A program made the position numbers and the translations under genes. 64,000 bases of DNA. Origin: Tubulanus polymorphus (taxonomy: Eukaryota; Nemertea; Palaeonemertea; Tubulaniformes; Tubulanidae). Location: positions 1,688,001 to 1,752,000 of the forward strand of contig NC_134035.1 of NCBI RefSeq assembly GCF_964204645.1. Direction: 5' to 3'. The number at the start of each line of letters is the position of its first letter. Positions within the stretch are counted from its first letter, which is position 1. Of the stretch, positions 51,341 through 64,000 are shown piece after piece. The notes beneath the pieces were generated by a model. That model did no database searches. It worked only from the letters and a program-made list of their open reading frames with translations, and had not been told where the DNA came from.

Positions 51341-51984
51341 ACATATTGATATTTCTAAATCTGAGAATTCGAAGTGTACAAAATTTTCAATTTCGCGCAT
51401 GCTTATGATATCCTGAAAGGTAACAACAGCTAATGCGAATGAAAACCCCACTTTTAAGATGTTGCAACATAACAGTATTTGCCATAGGGGGATTATTACC
51501 TTCATTCACCCTGAAACATTGTATGACTGTCTTTTGATCATTTTGAAATGTACATGATAGGTATTAGTTTAGTGTCTGAAACAGAGGACAGACAAGTTAA
51601 GCCAGCCTGTGAAGTAAAGGCTTACATAAGACACCAAAAAATACCAAAAGAAACATGATTAATTAAGTAATGGCATTGCACTACCGGAGACAAGTCAAAA
51701 TATCTTAAGATTCACATACCTACATATTTTATTAAAGACTCATTTAGGAAGCCACCAAAGCAGTTTTTTGCTGAGCTAGTAAACAAATCCTCAACATGAT
51801 CAGTTTCTTTGATACCAGAGAGAAGATCATTGTGATATCTAAGGGTTTTTAGCCTAGAACTTCAAATTGTTCGATTCATCGACCATGAATTTAAGAATTT
51901 ATAGATATTATATGGTATGTGATCTCCCGTAACTATAAATACCATGTTGGATCTCAGGAATTTGGAAACTTGAGATATGCTGTG

Positions 51985-52145
51985 CCCGTGGAGACCAAAG
52001 TCCTTTACTCTACCGAACATGTCCTGTGCCTGTGAAGACCAGGTCCTTTACTCTACTGAAGATGTCCTGTGCCTGTGAAGACCAGGTCCTTTACTTACTG
52101 AAGATGTCCTGTGCCTGTAGAGACCAGGTCCTTTACTTACCAAAG
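51985..52145. repeat. About 40-bp minisatellite, 4 copies
   Basis: GATGTCCTGTGCCTGTGAAG then ACCAGGTCCTTTACT repeated; abuts the 21-bp array. Confidence 0.8.
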
Positions 52146-52191
52146 ATGTTCCCATGCCCGTGCCTGCCAGTTCATCAAATAAACACAGGCT

Positions 52192-52656
52192 CCCAGATCA
52201 CAAACACAGGCTCTCAGATCATGAACAGAGACTCCCAGATCATAAACACAGGCTCCCAGATCATAAACACAGGCTCCCAGATTATAAACACAGGCTCCCA
52301 GATCATAAACACAGGCTCCCAGATTATAAACACAGGCTCCCAGATCATAAACACAGGCTCCCAGATTATAAACACAGGCTCCCAGATCATAAACACAGGC
52401 TCCCAGATCATAAACACAGGCTCCCAGATCATAAACACAGGCTCCCAGATCATAAACACAGGCTCCCAGATCATAAACACAGGCTCCCAGATCACAAACA
52501 CAGGCTCCCAGATCACAAACACAGGCTCCCAGATCAGAAACAGAGACTCCCAGATTATAAACACAGGCTCCCAGATTACAAACACAGGCTCCCAGATTAT
52601 AAACACAGGCTCCCAGATCATAAACACAGGCTCCCAGATTATAAACACAGGCTCCC
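52192..52656. repeat. 21-bp minisatellite, about 22 copies
   Basis: Unit ATAAACACAGGCTCCCAGATC with rare variants (GAACAGAGACTCCCAGATC). Gives overlapping false ORFs up to 211 codons on both strands. Confidence 0.95.
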
Positions 52657-54667
52657 AGTAATGATCTATTTCCCAAAATCAGTGAGTAATTTGTATTTGG
52701 TGTGGTATGTGTACATTAGTGATTTGTTGTTCTATTCAGTATGTACTGACTGACTATGTTAGAGTTGTTTTCATTACCGTTCTGTTTTCACGGCGGAGCG
52801 TTCATTTTCGTGCTAATACACATTTATCAGAAGCACAGTTTATTACCCGGCCTCCCGACTGTGTTTTGTTATTAACGCAAAACTACCGGCGGATAATTTT
52901 TTCCGCTCTGCTCAGCAGCGGCACGAGCAACAGCAGCAGCAGCAGCAGCAGCACGGAGCGCAGCCATTCTTTCCCAGATGACCGTGACGGATGTTCTAAT
53001 TTCCTGTTCGCTGAATCTGAATTCTGTTATTTTGTGGAATTTCTCAGTCGAGATCGTACAAGAATAGCAGCCTACAACCTGGTAGTAGAAGTGAAATCAT
53101 AAGAACAACTCCCCTCCCCCCAGCCCCTAAAATGTTAAAACTATATTTGTCGTTCTTGTGGTTGCAGGCAATTTCCATAGGACCCTCAAATTTGTACTAA
53201 AGGCGCTTTATCAGTAAGGGTACCAAAGATTCTGAAAGAAGGAATTTTCATTCTGGTGAATTGGCACTCAAAATGCATCTTTAACAACCTTAATTTCTCC
53301 AGCAATCTACACTACTACCTGGATGCTTTCTTATCATCAAGTTTCCCTAAAATATTTCATTTCAAACAAGACCCTCAGAATTTGTTCCCCCCCCCTTTCC
53401 CCCACTCTAGTGAATTTCCGAGTCTCCGGGGAGCGTGGGAATCTGATCGCTAATGATCTCAATGATCGATTGATCGGTCTAATCTCAGTCGACACCCGAC
53501 GACGGGGACGGACGCCGTACGTGTCGTCGGTCGGTCGAACGAAGTAACGCTCGTCTGAAGATGGTTTTGTGATTCGTTGAATCGGTTCGACGATTCGCGC
53601 GCGCTCGAACGTCGGATACAAAACGCCGACGATAAACAATCAATGGAGGACGGACGACTCGAAAACGATTCATCTCTCGTCTGTCAGCGACGTCTTATCT
53701 TCAGACGGTCGTTCCGCCAGAACCGGCGCTTCTGATGATCAACTGCGGCCAGACAGCCAGCGCGCTCACGCGTTCATTAAAGATAAGTTTCCAGTCGGTC
53801 GGAATTCAGGTCACGGTTCGACGGTGTTGACACCGGGATAGGTTTGGGATAGGTTCGCGTTTGTTCGGGTAAATGACCGAAACGTGAGCCCGATTCCGGT
53901 CACGGTCTAGCCCGTGCAGCACGAAACGATGAGTAAACACGAAACACAAGTGTTTCTGTGTTTCTGGTGCTTTTTCACACCAAACTGTATACTGAAACAC
54001 CTGAGTTATGCCACACGGACTGACTGATCAATGATCAAGTTTTTTTTTTATATCGCGTTTAAGTTTTGGGACTAGCTAGGCAAGAATTCAACAAAAAAGA
54101 AAGTCATTTTCTGTCTTGTTACGTGACTGAGAAACAAGAAACACTTGAGAAAAATTGGCTTATGTTTCTCAAGACAAGAAACAGTGTTTATCAAAACGTG
54201 TTTCAATTGTTGTATATGGATGTCAGAGTAGCTAAACAAGAAACAGTGAAACAGTGGCACTGTCTGTTTCCACAGTGACACTGTCTGTTAAGTGAAACAG
54301 TGGCACTGTCTGTTTCCACAGTGACACTGTCTGTTCATTATATGTTTCATCTGGTATTTTTGACAGTCTATCATGACTCCATCAAGAGTAGTTTTTTTTT
54401 TCTCACGGCAAATATCCTGCTGCACTTAATATTCATGAAACTCGATCGTTGCATCAAGTAGTCAATATAGCTACTGATATACTGTCACGCAGAACATGAA
54501 AAACTCTTCCATGACATGTTGGAGATATTCCACGGCAATCAGCTGCCATCTGTACGTATAACACAGAGTCCAGTTTATTTAATCATTTATAGTCCTGTCG
54601 CTGCTCGGCATGTTTTTCAAGGCCATTCCTCGTGAAAATTCAACAGATATGCAGCGGTTGTTAGCCC

Positions 54668-54841
54668 TTACAGTGCTGACAAATTTATACCCTAAAGTGC
54701 TGGAGATTATTTGAATTTTACAACAAATTCCATCCCAGTGTGTTGAATAAGTGGCACTCTGCTTTATTGCGTCTACACCGTGGTGCGGTGTATCATTAGT
54801 TGCTAATATTTCACTATGTTTGGCAGGTGCTGCCATTTTTC
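54668..54841 (-). repeat. Dispersed CACCGCAGTGCGGTGTA repeat, copy 3 (inverted)
   Basis: Contains, inverted, the CACTGGGATGGAATTT, CTACACCGTGGTGCGGTGTA and GGCAGGTGCTGCC phrases of copies 1 and 2. Confidence 0.7.
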
Positions 54842-56679
54842 ATAAGACACAAAAGCTAATTATATATGCTAATTATATAAGATATGCAGATCGAGAAAAA
54901 AAGGTGAACAAAATTTTGATCGGGTTAGATCTGTTACACCCGCCATCTGGTGGCTTAACTGCGAGATTTCCATCGGCTGTGATTTCATTATAGGTAAATT
55001 TCATTTGAAACAATCCACAGTCTTTCAGTTCAGCGAGATTGAGAATCAGGTTAATTCAGCGTGTGGAAGATCTAATTGTTATTAGCGGTAATCAATGTAT
55101 CCCGCATTCCCCGGCTATAGAGGCAGTAATTGAATTAATGCCAATTGCCCCGCAGGTCGGAGCAGGTCTCGGCTTATTTTATCTTTCATCGTACAGCTCG
55201 GGCCCCGCATCAACCCTCCTTATTAGATTTTACCAGGCAATTTACCGACAGTAGCTTGTATGTACGTATAAATATATAAATAGCATATCAGTGCTAAGTA
55301 TAAACGAATGGAGAATTATTACATAATATCCACAGTTTAAAACTTTGTTTTCCATTTCTGTTTGTTCATTTAAGGCCCGCCCCTCCCGTGAAGAGGGGGG
55401 GGGGGTTGTGGGCAATTTTCCATATTTGTCATTCTAAGTCTTATTTCTATAGGTTAAGAACTAAGATTAGATTCGATTTACTGCGATGAATATTATTAGC
55501 CTCAGTACAGACTGGTACTGACTGATATTAATCTCATTATTCAGAGTTAGTAAGTAAACACCCACAGTGTTAATGATTGTAATATTCAATTTCTGAATGA
55601 TTCAAAGTTAACAAAACAACCAAAAAAAACCAAGAGATGGAGAAAAAAAATCAAAAACTTTTCAGAAAAAATTCTTTTTCTCTGATGACTAAACTGTCAG
55701 AATGTTTTCTAATCATCAACTGTAGGATTTTACTTAGGAGGCTATCAGTATTCAGGCACGTGTAACAGGCATTCATGAATTCGCGACAAAAAGAATTACA
55801 GGGATATTATAGATTATGAGGTATAGTTATTATGTCATCGGTTAGATCAGAGAGGTGGCTTCAACCTCCCTGGTTAGATTCGTAATGCGATTGAGTTGAG
55901 CATGCTGATCTAATCTTGTGAGTGTATTGATGTTTTCTCCCAGGGAGCTCAACGCATCCATCTCTCCATCTCAAGTCGTATTTGTGTGCTGGCTCGTGTG
56001 TAGATTTTAATCGAGGAGAATTGTGGTATTTATTATTCGTCATTCAGGTTTCGTTTGAAAATCTTCAAAATTTACAATGTATTGCGTGTCTATCTGAGCG
56101 TCCATCTGTCTGTCGAGCTGAAAGCTGGTTAGTTGTCGAATAAACACTATAATCCGTGTAAACTGTAGATAAACGAAGAAATCCCACACTTCGAATTTGA
56201 AATTGTACTATCAAATTTATTATTACGAAACCGGAAAGCTGGTGTTTCAGCGTTACGTGCGAGCGTATGCTGTGTTAACTATCGCTCATATATATAAGGA
56301 TAAAAACAAGTTTATAAGAAATCATTGTTTATTTCCGAATGCAAACGTCTTTCTGAACAAATTAATCATTTTACAATTGGTAACCGCAATTTTGTGAGGG
56401 GACTTATGTCCCGTATTGTTGGGTCATTTTTCTCTGTTTTCTAAGAACTATTTCTTTTCTAAAGATCATTAATGATACGTGTTTTATTATATTTTGCTGG
56501 TCCCTTGGTGGATTTTGACAACTTTAGCAACATTCAAACCTTGGGAATCTCTAGTTTTCAGTTATGTCAAATTGATTTCTAAAATTTGCAACACTGAGGC
56601 ACGAGAGAGTGAAAACTGTAGTCAACTGTAGTCGATTACAGATCAAGCCAGACATTAGATTTGTTTTAGTATAACAAGG

Positions 56680-57190
56680 CTCTGAAAGTAGGTTGTAGCA
56701 TAACAAGGCACTAAGTAGGTTCTAGTGTAATAAGACACTGAAAATAGGTTCTATAACAAGGCACTGGAAGTAGGTTCTACTATAACCAGGTACTGAAAAT
56801 AGGTTCAGTATAACCAGGTACTGAAAGTAGGTTCTATAACCAGGTACTGAAAGTAGGTTCTATAACCAGGTACTGAAAGTAGGTTCTATAACCAGGTACT
56901 GAAAGTAGGTTCTATAACCAGGTACTGAAAGTAGGTTCTATAACCAGGTACTGAAAGTAGGTTCTATAACCAGGTACTGAAAGTAGGTTCTATAACCAGG
57001 TACTGAAAGTAGGTTCTATAACCAGGTACTGAAAGTAGGTTCTATAACCAGGTACTGAAAGTAGGTTCTATAACCAGGTACTGAAAGTAGGTTCTATAAC
57101 CAGGTACTGAAAATAGGTTCTAGTATAACCAGGTACTGAAAGTAGGTGCTTTAACAAGGCACTGGAAGTAGGTTCTAGTATAACGAGGCA
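56680..57190. repeat. 26-bp minisatellite, about 19 copies
   Basis: Central block of perfect AGGTTCTATAACCAGGTACTGAAAGT units, with older variants (AACAAGGCACTG) at both edges, the usual pattern of an array growing from the middle. Confidence 0.95.
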
Positions 57191-58013
57191 CTTGCATTGG
57201 AACAATTTTAGCTTGTAATTTTTCGTCACTCATGTGCGAAGTCAGGTTTAAATTGTTACACTTAATTCGTCTTAAATCAGCAATCAAATCAGCAATCAAA
57301 TCAACGGCTTGCATTCGTACAAATGAATTTATTCATCTACGCTGTTTAGACTTGAATCATACTTAATAGATGTATACCGTGCAGGGAACCGGAAGATTTC
57401 CCTATAACTGATCAACGCATTCTCCGACCGACCAGAATGATTCGCTATTAAATCAAATCAATACGATATGAAATTAATTCGAATGACTACTATACGTTCA
57501 ATCTATTATTCAATAATTTTCATAATCGCATTTGTGCGAACTCGCCGCGAACTTTCCTTCCTGGTAGTGATTTGGGCCTGGCTGCGACCTGGTCATGCAG
57601 TAAGCCACATTCGTAAGCCGTGATTTTCAGCCCGTGCCAAGTCAGGCCGGGAACAACAGTCGACACGGGTGTTAAACAGGCCCGTGCCTGTAAGCCACGA
57701 CATAAAACGTCTGACCAAATTTTGGTACTGGTCAAATTATTGCGCGTGAATTGCAACTGGTTCCGGAATGAATCACTGTTTCTAGAACGGAACGGACTAA
57801 ATATGGATCATGTTAAATGATTTAATGTGAATGCAGCCGTAGAAAACTAAATTCACTCATTATTGGCGCTCGGGATGCCCTTTTATCGAATTGCTTTGCC
57901 CTGAAAAAAAAAACACAAATTCGGAGATGTTGCCGCTGGATCCGTTTCTGTGCATCGATATCAATGACGATTTTACACGAAACAAAGCTTATATTTTCCG
58001 TACGTTTGTGTAC

Positions 58014-58094
<81 letters not shown>

Positions 58095-58166
58095 TGCATG
58101 CATGCATGCATGCATGCATGCATGCATACATACATACATACATACATACATACATACATACATACA

Positions 58167-58202
<36 letters not shown>

Positions 58203-58203
58203 T
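58014..58203. repeat. Compound microsatellite (TA)n-(TGCA)n-(CATA)n
   Basis: About 39 TA units, about 10 TGCA units, then about 17 CATA units without interruption. Confidence 0.95.
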
Positions 58204-58264
58204 AGGACTTAATGTTTGATGTTGTCTGAATACGTTCCGTCCCTACTTGTAACCGATCAACTAG

Positions 58265-58267
<3 letters not shown>

Positions 58268-58353
<86 letters not shown>
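58268..58353. repeat. (TA)n microsatellite
   Basis: TA run with one AA interruption near 58330, 65 bp from the previous array. Confidence 0.95.
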
Positions 58354-60069
58354 CCAAAGAAACACTAAATTAAGTCAGTCTTTTGGATCATTAGATCCTC
58401 GGTCGGTCGCAGCCCTCTCTGAGGTGAATTTATTATCTGCGCAGCTCTGTGTGTACGTGCATCTGGCAGAGACGCGAATGTCGTTTGACCTGTCGGCTCG
58501 GCCGAGGCTGACTGATCAAAGCCGGCTCTGATGTGAGGAGGACACTGCGAAAATCAAGATATGCATTCGATTATTTGTGTCGTCGCGGACGATGTTGTTT
58601 GCTAAACGTGTCTCGCATATGACGGCGGGGAAAAAGATCAGCGCGTTCTCATTATCGGGGCCTTTCAGGATATAAAATGTACAGGTGACAATATTGATGT
58701 TTTTTTCTCCCATTGCGCGACTCCAGGGGTCGAATCCAGGGTGGGCAATATATCTTGAAAAGGGCATAATCTCTTGTCACCGACAAGGCCTTAGAGTGTA
58801 TGCATGCAGTGATTGAACGTAGCCTCCTAAAATCCTGTACTTCGATTTAAACAAAAAATTCCGTAAAATCGACCACACAACTACGGTTTATCTGTATTTC
58901 GATATCCGATTTAAAATCGAACCCCCTGTTTTCGCTCCCGGCAGGTGTGGTGGCTTTGTAAGGGACACGCAATCAACAAAAATCAAATGAAATTTACCAA
59001 CTAAGTAAATAAAGGGGTCAATCCTTATTTTAAGATTTAAAAAATCCCGGCGTATGGGAAAAGATGGGTTAAGGCGTATTGAACTGATTTCAAATAGATA
59101 GGTGGAAAGAATCAGAATTTTCTGGCTGCTTTTGGTTCTGAAGATGATGGATTCAATCTGAAAAGATGGGTTAAAGCACGCTGACTCGTCGTATATATAC
59201 TTCGTAAATGTGTCGGAAAGTTGAACGCGTGACTAATTTCGATGAGGATTATTAAATTTTCAAAGCCTCTGTTCTTCGTCGTTGTTGTTGTTATTCAGCT
59301 GCGACGAAGCGAATTGAAACGAGTCGTGTGTAAACTGCTTCAGCTGCGTTAGATTTCTTCAATTTTCGTTCTTCGGATCGCGTGCGCACGCGTTCTAAGA
59401 TTTCTTCATTAAGATATCGAGGTTGTCGCGTCGTCGATGAATTCGGTTCTCGTTTTTTTTTTTTTTTCGGAAAGAAAAATCAACATCTACTGTCTGAAAA
59501 CTGTCGTTAAACCGCTTTTCGAAACTTTTGAGAGAAGGGCACGGATGATTGCGACGATGATACGAGCGACACGGTCTAGATGTTTCGGGTTCCGGTTCGA
59601 ACGGATTGATGGCCGCGAGATCGCATCGGTTACGAATCATTGCGCGATGAAATCGCTCAGAATGAAGACGTATTAGACGACGGTAGAAATTACAGTCAAT
59701 AACATTTGACGTATGATATTTCAGTTGCTCTAGATATTACGTATCGGTGATCGATGATGGCAGCGACCGTGGCGCGGTCGGGGAACGGCGGTATCGGTAT
59801 TCGGTATAGATGTAATTACTAACTACGACTGCGTCGGTCAGCGCGGTTTCCCAGCAGCAGCAGCAGCAGCGGTGGTAGCAGTGTTGTCTTGTCTTACTCG
59901 GCATGTTTGTTCTGTTGAGTGGTGACGATGTGTTTCGTGCAGACTACGACATTCGACATTCGTGTTCTTACCGAGTACGCAATTAATGCTTCGAATCTGT
60001 TTCGATCGATTCGTAGAATGCACTACAAATATTAACTCACTCCAGTGACAGTTCTCTTCATTCTTGATC

Positions 60070-60440
60070 TATGAGCATTCTCCTCTCCTCTCTTCGCTCT
60101 CCTCTCTCTTCGCTCTCTCCTCTCTCTTCTCTCCTCTCTTCGCTCTCCCCTCTCTCCTCTCTCTTCTCTCCTCTCTTCTCTCTCTTCGCTCTCCTCTTTC
60201 TTCCCTCCTCTCTCTTCGCTCTTCTCTCTCACCTCTCCTCTCTCTTCTCTCCTCTCCCCTCTCCCCTCTCCCCTCTACTCCTCCCTCTTTTCACTTTCTT
60301 CTCTCTCTTATTTCCTCTCTCATCTTTCTCACCTCTTCCTCTCTTTCTTCCTTTCTCCTCCCTCTTCTCCCCTCTCTATCTTCTCTCTTCTCTTCTTTCT
60401 TCTCTTCCTCATTCTCTTCCTCTCTTCTCTCTGGCCTCTC
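60070..60440. repeat. Pyrimidine tract (CTCTCTTC)n
   Basis: 370 bp of almost pure C/T on the + strand. Apparent Leu/Ser-rich and Arg/Glu-rich ORFs are compositional artefacts. Confidence 0.9.
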
Positions 60441-62356
60441 ATGTGGATGTGGGTAGTGGTAACATATTGTTGCCAGTCTGTTGTTAAAAGGCTGCGTTTG
60501 ATAATCGTACACTGGATACAGAGGAATTTTACCTGCATTTCTATTTCTGATGCCCAGATTATTTACATCAGATCGCCACATCGCATATAAGTACACATTC
60601 GTATGTTGTAGTGTGTCAGTGGCTGATCCAGGGGGCGTCGGTGTGTGCCCCCTATTTTCTATACTTTTTAATTTTTTTTCATTTGAATTCAATGAGATGT
60701 TAGTTGTATTCAATCTTGGAGAATACCGGCGTTAGAGTCTATATTGTATAATACGAGCGAACTGACGGATCGTCGCTTGCCGCAGTAAGCGTTCCTCGGG
60801 TCTTCATTGATTTGAGTGGATGGCGATCGAAGTGAAGATTTACGAACCCGGCGACGTAATCCCGTCGTCAATCTAATATGGCTGCGACTAGTTGACGGCG
60901 TATGCGGCCGGTTCAAGGCTTTTATCGTCGCGGCCGGCTTCGTTCCGACGATAATCTCCTCGATAAACGAATCACTCGAAACTTCGTTTTTGTCGCGCGA
61001 AGAAGAACTAATCGTATGTGAACATCTGTAAAGAGTTTCGGTCGGATTGCGCGGGCTGAATCTAAATCGCGGGTTCGATTGACTAGGCCGACTTGGGAGC
61101 GTAACCTAGGTTCGCACTCCCCGAGATATGAACAAGAAAACAAACCTCGATGCCTTGAAGAAAAATAGCATATGTTGAATTGATGAAATCGAGTGTTAAG
61201 GATCAATTAAGTTATTTTGAATTTGAATATATCGAGAATTGAATTTAATTGAATTGACCGGTCACCAGTTCAGCCCCAATGTCGATGATATATAGGGCGC
61301 ATTCACTCAAAATTCATTATTTTAAAAAATGCATTTGAAAATAAAACAGAAAATAAGGGTCATAAACTATATTCGATTACAAAATAAACATCAAAATTCA
61401 TAATTGTTACTTTGAAACAACAATATTGATGACATATTGCACATCGACTCACACAGAACCCCTTTTAGTAGGTATCATTGTATATAAACATTATTGTTAT
61501 GGTTTTTACAGCATCAAAAACTGAATGTATTTTCTACTTGTAAAATGCAACTAGTAAAATAACGCGCACATGCAGGGCTGGTGGCTAGACATTGCTGAAA
61601 TACAGCGACGTCGCTGAGCTACGAAATGCTATTTCTCGTCGTTTTTATTGGAAATTAAAGAATGGACACTCCACGCCTATTGGCGGCCGTGTACGCGGAA
61701 TTTGAAGACCGTAGGTGCCGAGACTTAGCGTGACAATTATTTCTTCGCCATCGTCAATTATATTATGACGGTGTAGTTATCGAGTTTTAACAAGTATTTG
61801 TAGCACCTTACAGTAATTACTAAACCCTCTCACAACTCACAATGATTATCAGCGATCGGTCCACGGCGTTATTTGGCAGTATTTTTTTCTCGATGGATTC
61901 TTATCCTGACAAGGCGCGACTACCCGGGATTCATTACGAAAACAAGTTGCTCGTTAGGGGGCCTGCTGCTTCAGGAAATCAAATTTGCCCGCATTACGAG
62001 GACTTTTTACCCCTCGGATGTAGGTATTATCCTCATATTGTATCCGTCTGTTCAATTTTCCTATTACTTAATCTATGGTTTTATGATGGAAAAAGGATGA
62101 GCCTTATCGTTTTAGACATATTAAGGCCATCCAAGATGGCCGCCACAGCCATTTTGGTGTTTAAAATAGCAATTTTGGAGCTTGTTCCCATTCTACAGTC
62201 CAATTTTCTTGTTACTTGATCTGTGGATAAAGATCCATACTTCCATAAGTTACTGCTGAGCACTCGTAAGATGAATATTATTAGCGGGTACAGACTTTTG
62301 TTGTTAAATCATTGAGTCAACCGGCACTGATATGTGTCCTGCCTGAATAACATGGT

Positions 62357-62424
62357 TTCAGTAGGATTTAAAACCCGCAACCTCGCGATTGTGAGTCGAA
62401 CAACTTATCCATCGAGCCACAGAA
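62357..62424 (-). mobile_element. tRNA-derived SINE head
   Basis: Minus strand: TGTGGCTCGATGGATAAGTT (A box region), TTCGACTCACAATCGCGAGG (anticodon-arm region), then TTGCGGGTTTTAAATCC, a B box with a TTTT change. No acceptor-stem pairing is seen, so a SINE or tRNA pseudogene rather than an active tRNA. Confidence 0.55.
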
Positions 62425-63770
62425 CAGGACTGTCTCTGGTTTTATGATAGAAGGAGGATGAATGCTATTGTTTTTGAGGTTATAGTTATTTTGTATTCGC
62501 TGCCAGTCTTGTCGTATAAAGCTGCTGTATTGCTATATATATATATTGAAATTTTGGCCGTAATCGTCGTCATTCGTATCGACTTTATTGGATCTCTCGA
62601 ACGGAACACGACACGCCGCAACCGAAGCTGAGTTCGGATCAATCATCTGTCAGTATCACAAATTTCTATTGATACAAGCTACTCGTGTACAGTACTTGAC
62701 TGATTTACTCGAAATGTAAGCGACATGTTCGGCGCGGCGCAACGATACGACAAGTAGCCATCGAAACCATCAGACACAATTTTGATCGGTCACTCAGTCC
62801 GCCGCCTACTGAGGCTCGAACAATAATTCTGACATGAATAAAAAGTTATGCAAAATTCAAACACAATGTAGCCACGATTGGACGAGTATTTTTTGCCCGA
62901 CCAAAAACGTTGGACCAGGCCTGAATCAAATTTTAGCACGGGTCCGCGTGAATTGCAACTGGTTCCGGAAATGATTCTCTTCGCTTTGTTTAAGCATTGT
63001 TTAGTAGCGAGTGAGTGGTTTACATGTGAAACACAAAGTGCAACTATTGTACTATGAAAATAGTGTTTGAGATTAAAATGACTTAGTTTTTTTTCACTTC
63101 CGAGACGCTGAATAAGATAGAAATAACTTTTGAGACTGAATGAGAGCTCATCGAGGCCTGATCCAGTCTTAACAAACCTATTGTACTAGGAAAATAGTTA
63201 GAGAATGAAATGACTTAGCTTGTTTTCGCACTTCTTGATAAAAATTACTTTTTAAGACAGAACACTGAAGCTCATTGGTAAACACACTTTCAAATCGATG
63301 TAGAATATACCCGATTACATGTAGCTCCTCTCTAAAGGTTGCTCGAACTCTTGTAACGGTTCTTATCTGGAAATGATTATTTGATGATAATCAAAGCTCT
63401 GTGAAGAGCCCGGAGGTGATGTAAGCAGATAAATGAAGAGAAAATGCTGGAAACATCATCAACGTTAGAATGAACTGAACGTTGCGTATAAACTGAAAAG
63501 AAGAGAATATATATTGAGGATTCATTGTTGATGAATGGGTTAATAACTTTCATCCAGATACATGTAATATTCAGTGATTCGTGTCGCCACATAAAACTCA
63601 GATTGATCTCGACAGAATGAGATGCAATATTATTGAATTTCGAGAAAATTATTGATTCAAATCAAAGAAGAAATCCAGCATATCGATATATCGTATCGTA
63701 TGTACACAATCGCCACCTGGTGTATCGTCGATCGCCGCAGTCGACTACCGAGTCGGCATTTAACGTTTGA

Positions 63771-64000
63771 ATAAATTTCTTACAATGTTGACCGATCAAT
63801 ACTGGCTGTAGTCGATCAATACTGGCTGTGGTCGATCAATACTGGCTGTAGTTGATCAATACTGACTGTGGTCGATCAATACTGGCTGTAGTCGATCAAT
63901 ACTGACTGTGGTCGATCAATACTGGCTGTAGTCGATCAATACTGGCTGTAGTCGATCAATACTGGCTGTAGTCGATCAATACTGGCTGTAGTCGATCAAT
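63771..64000. repeat. 20-bp minisatellite running off the window end
   Basis: Unit GTCGATCAATACTGGCTGTA, about 11 copies to the last base, with GGCTGTGG and GACTGTGG variants alternating in the first half. Confidence 0.95.

Larger units (their letters stand above)
40746..64000 (+). other. Probable giant first intron of the PLCL-type gene
   Basis: Starts with the exon-1 donor. No later PLCL exon (PH domain onwards) and no other gene is recognised in 23 kb. The stretch is mostly AT-rich with many minisatellites, plus CpG-rich islands near 44570-44700, 53410-53800, 59250-59860 and 60750-61100 that carry no convincing ORF. Vertebrate PLCL1 also has a very long intron 1. Confidence 0.45.

Noticed and set aside
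52026-52753. Long ORFs up to 211 codons on both strands
   Set aside because: They only read the 21-bp array in several frames; the period is a multiple of three.
56680-57190. Regular repeats resembling a CRISPR array
   Set aside because: Units are contiguous without unique spacers, and the genome is animal; it is a minisatellite.
57822-58357. Ile/Tyr and Met/Tyr/Val/Cys ORFs
   Set aside because: Pure microsatellite translations.
60032-60713. Leu/Ser-rich and Arg/Glu-rich ORFs
   Set aside because: Products of the pyrimidine tract; no domain or splice structure.

Overview
This window looks like nuclear DNA from an invertebrate animal. Genes have many small exons with GT-AG introns, exons are CpG-rich and introns AT-rich, and introns and flanks carry many short inverted-repeat elements and minisatellites. 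Gene content and repeat style fit a marine, probably lophotrochozoan, animal; the exact taxon is an inference I cannot settle from sequence alone.

Layout, with all protein genes of known family on the + strand. (1) 1-3555: intergenic DNA with two related short DNA transposons. (2) 3556-18733: a complete 16-exon LARGE-type xylosyl/glucuronyltransferase, 724 aa, assembled with every exon junction in phase. Its 6.8-kb intron 10 holds two large palindromes and a hammerhead-ribozyme element. (3) 20644-21864: RPL39 (eL39), three exons, 51 aa. (4) 22527-31506: a 15-exon, ten-zinc-finger gene of the ZXD family (ZXDC-like), 1090 aa. (5) 31507-40438: non-coding DNA with a SINE-like unit, small inverted-repeat elements and minisatellites. 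(6) 40439-40745: the first coding exon of a PLCL/PRIP-type phospholipase-C-like gene; its later exons are not visible, so 40746-64000 is probably its long first intron, full of tandem repeats and a few CpG-rich islands.

Most notable observation: nested in LARGE intron 10 are four near-identical, intronless 95-96-codon ORFs in two divergent (head-to-head) pairs. Each has a TATA box, a short predicted leader, an ATG in good context, and exactly 25 nt after the stop a 16-nt hairpin that fits the metazoan replication-dependent histone 3' stem-loop consensus. The protein is not a histone and I do not recognise it. This suggests an undescribed small gene family using histone-type mRNA 3' ends and carried on, or forming, a palindromic unit.

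Second notable observation: two intronic inverted-repeat elements (in LARGE and RPL39) contain minus-strand hammerhead ribozyme motifs with intact conserved cores, stem II and stem I; a decayed third lies in ZXDC. They resemble the hammerheads known from retrozymes and Penelope-like retroelements.
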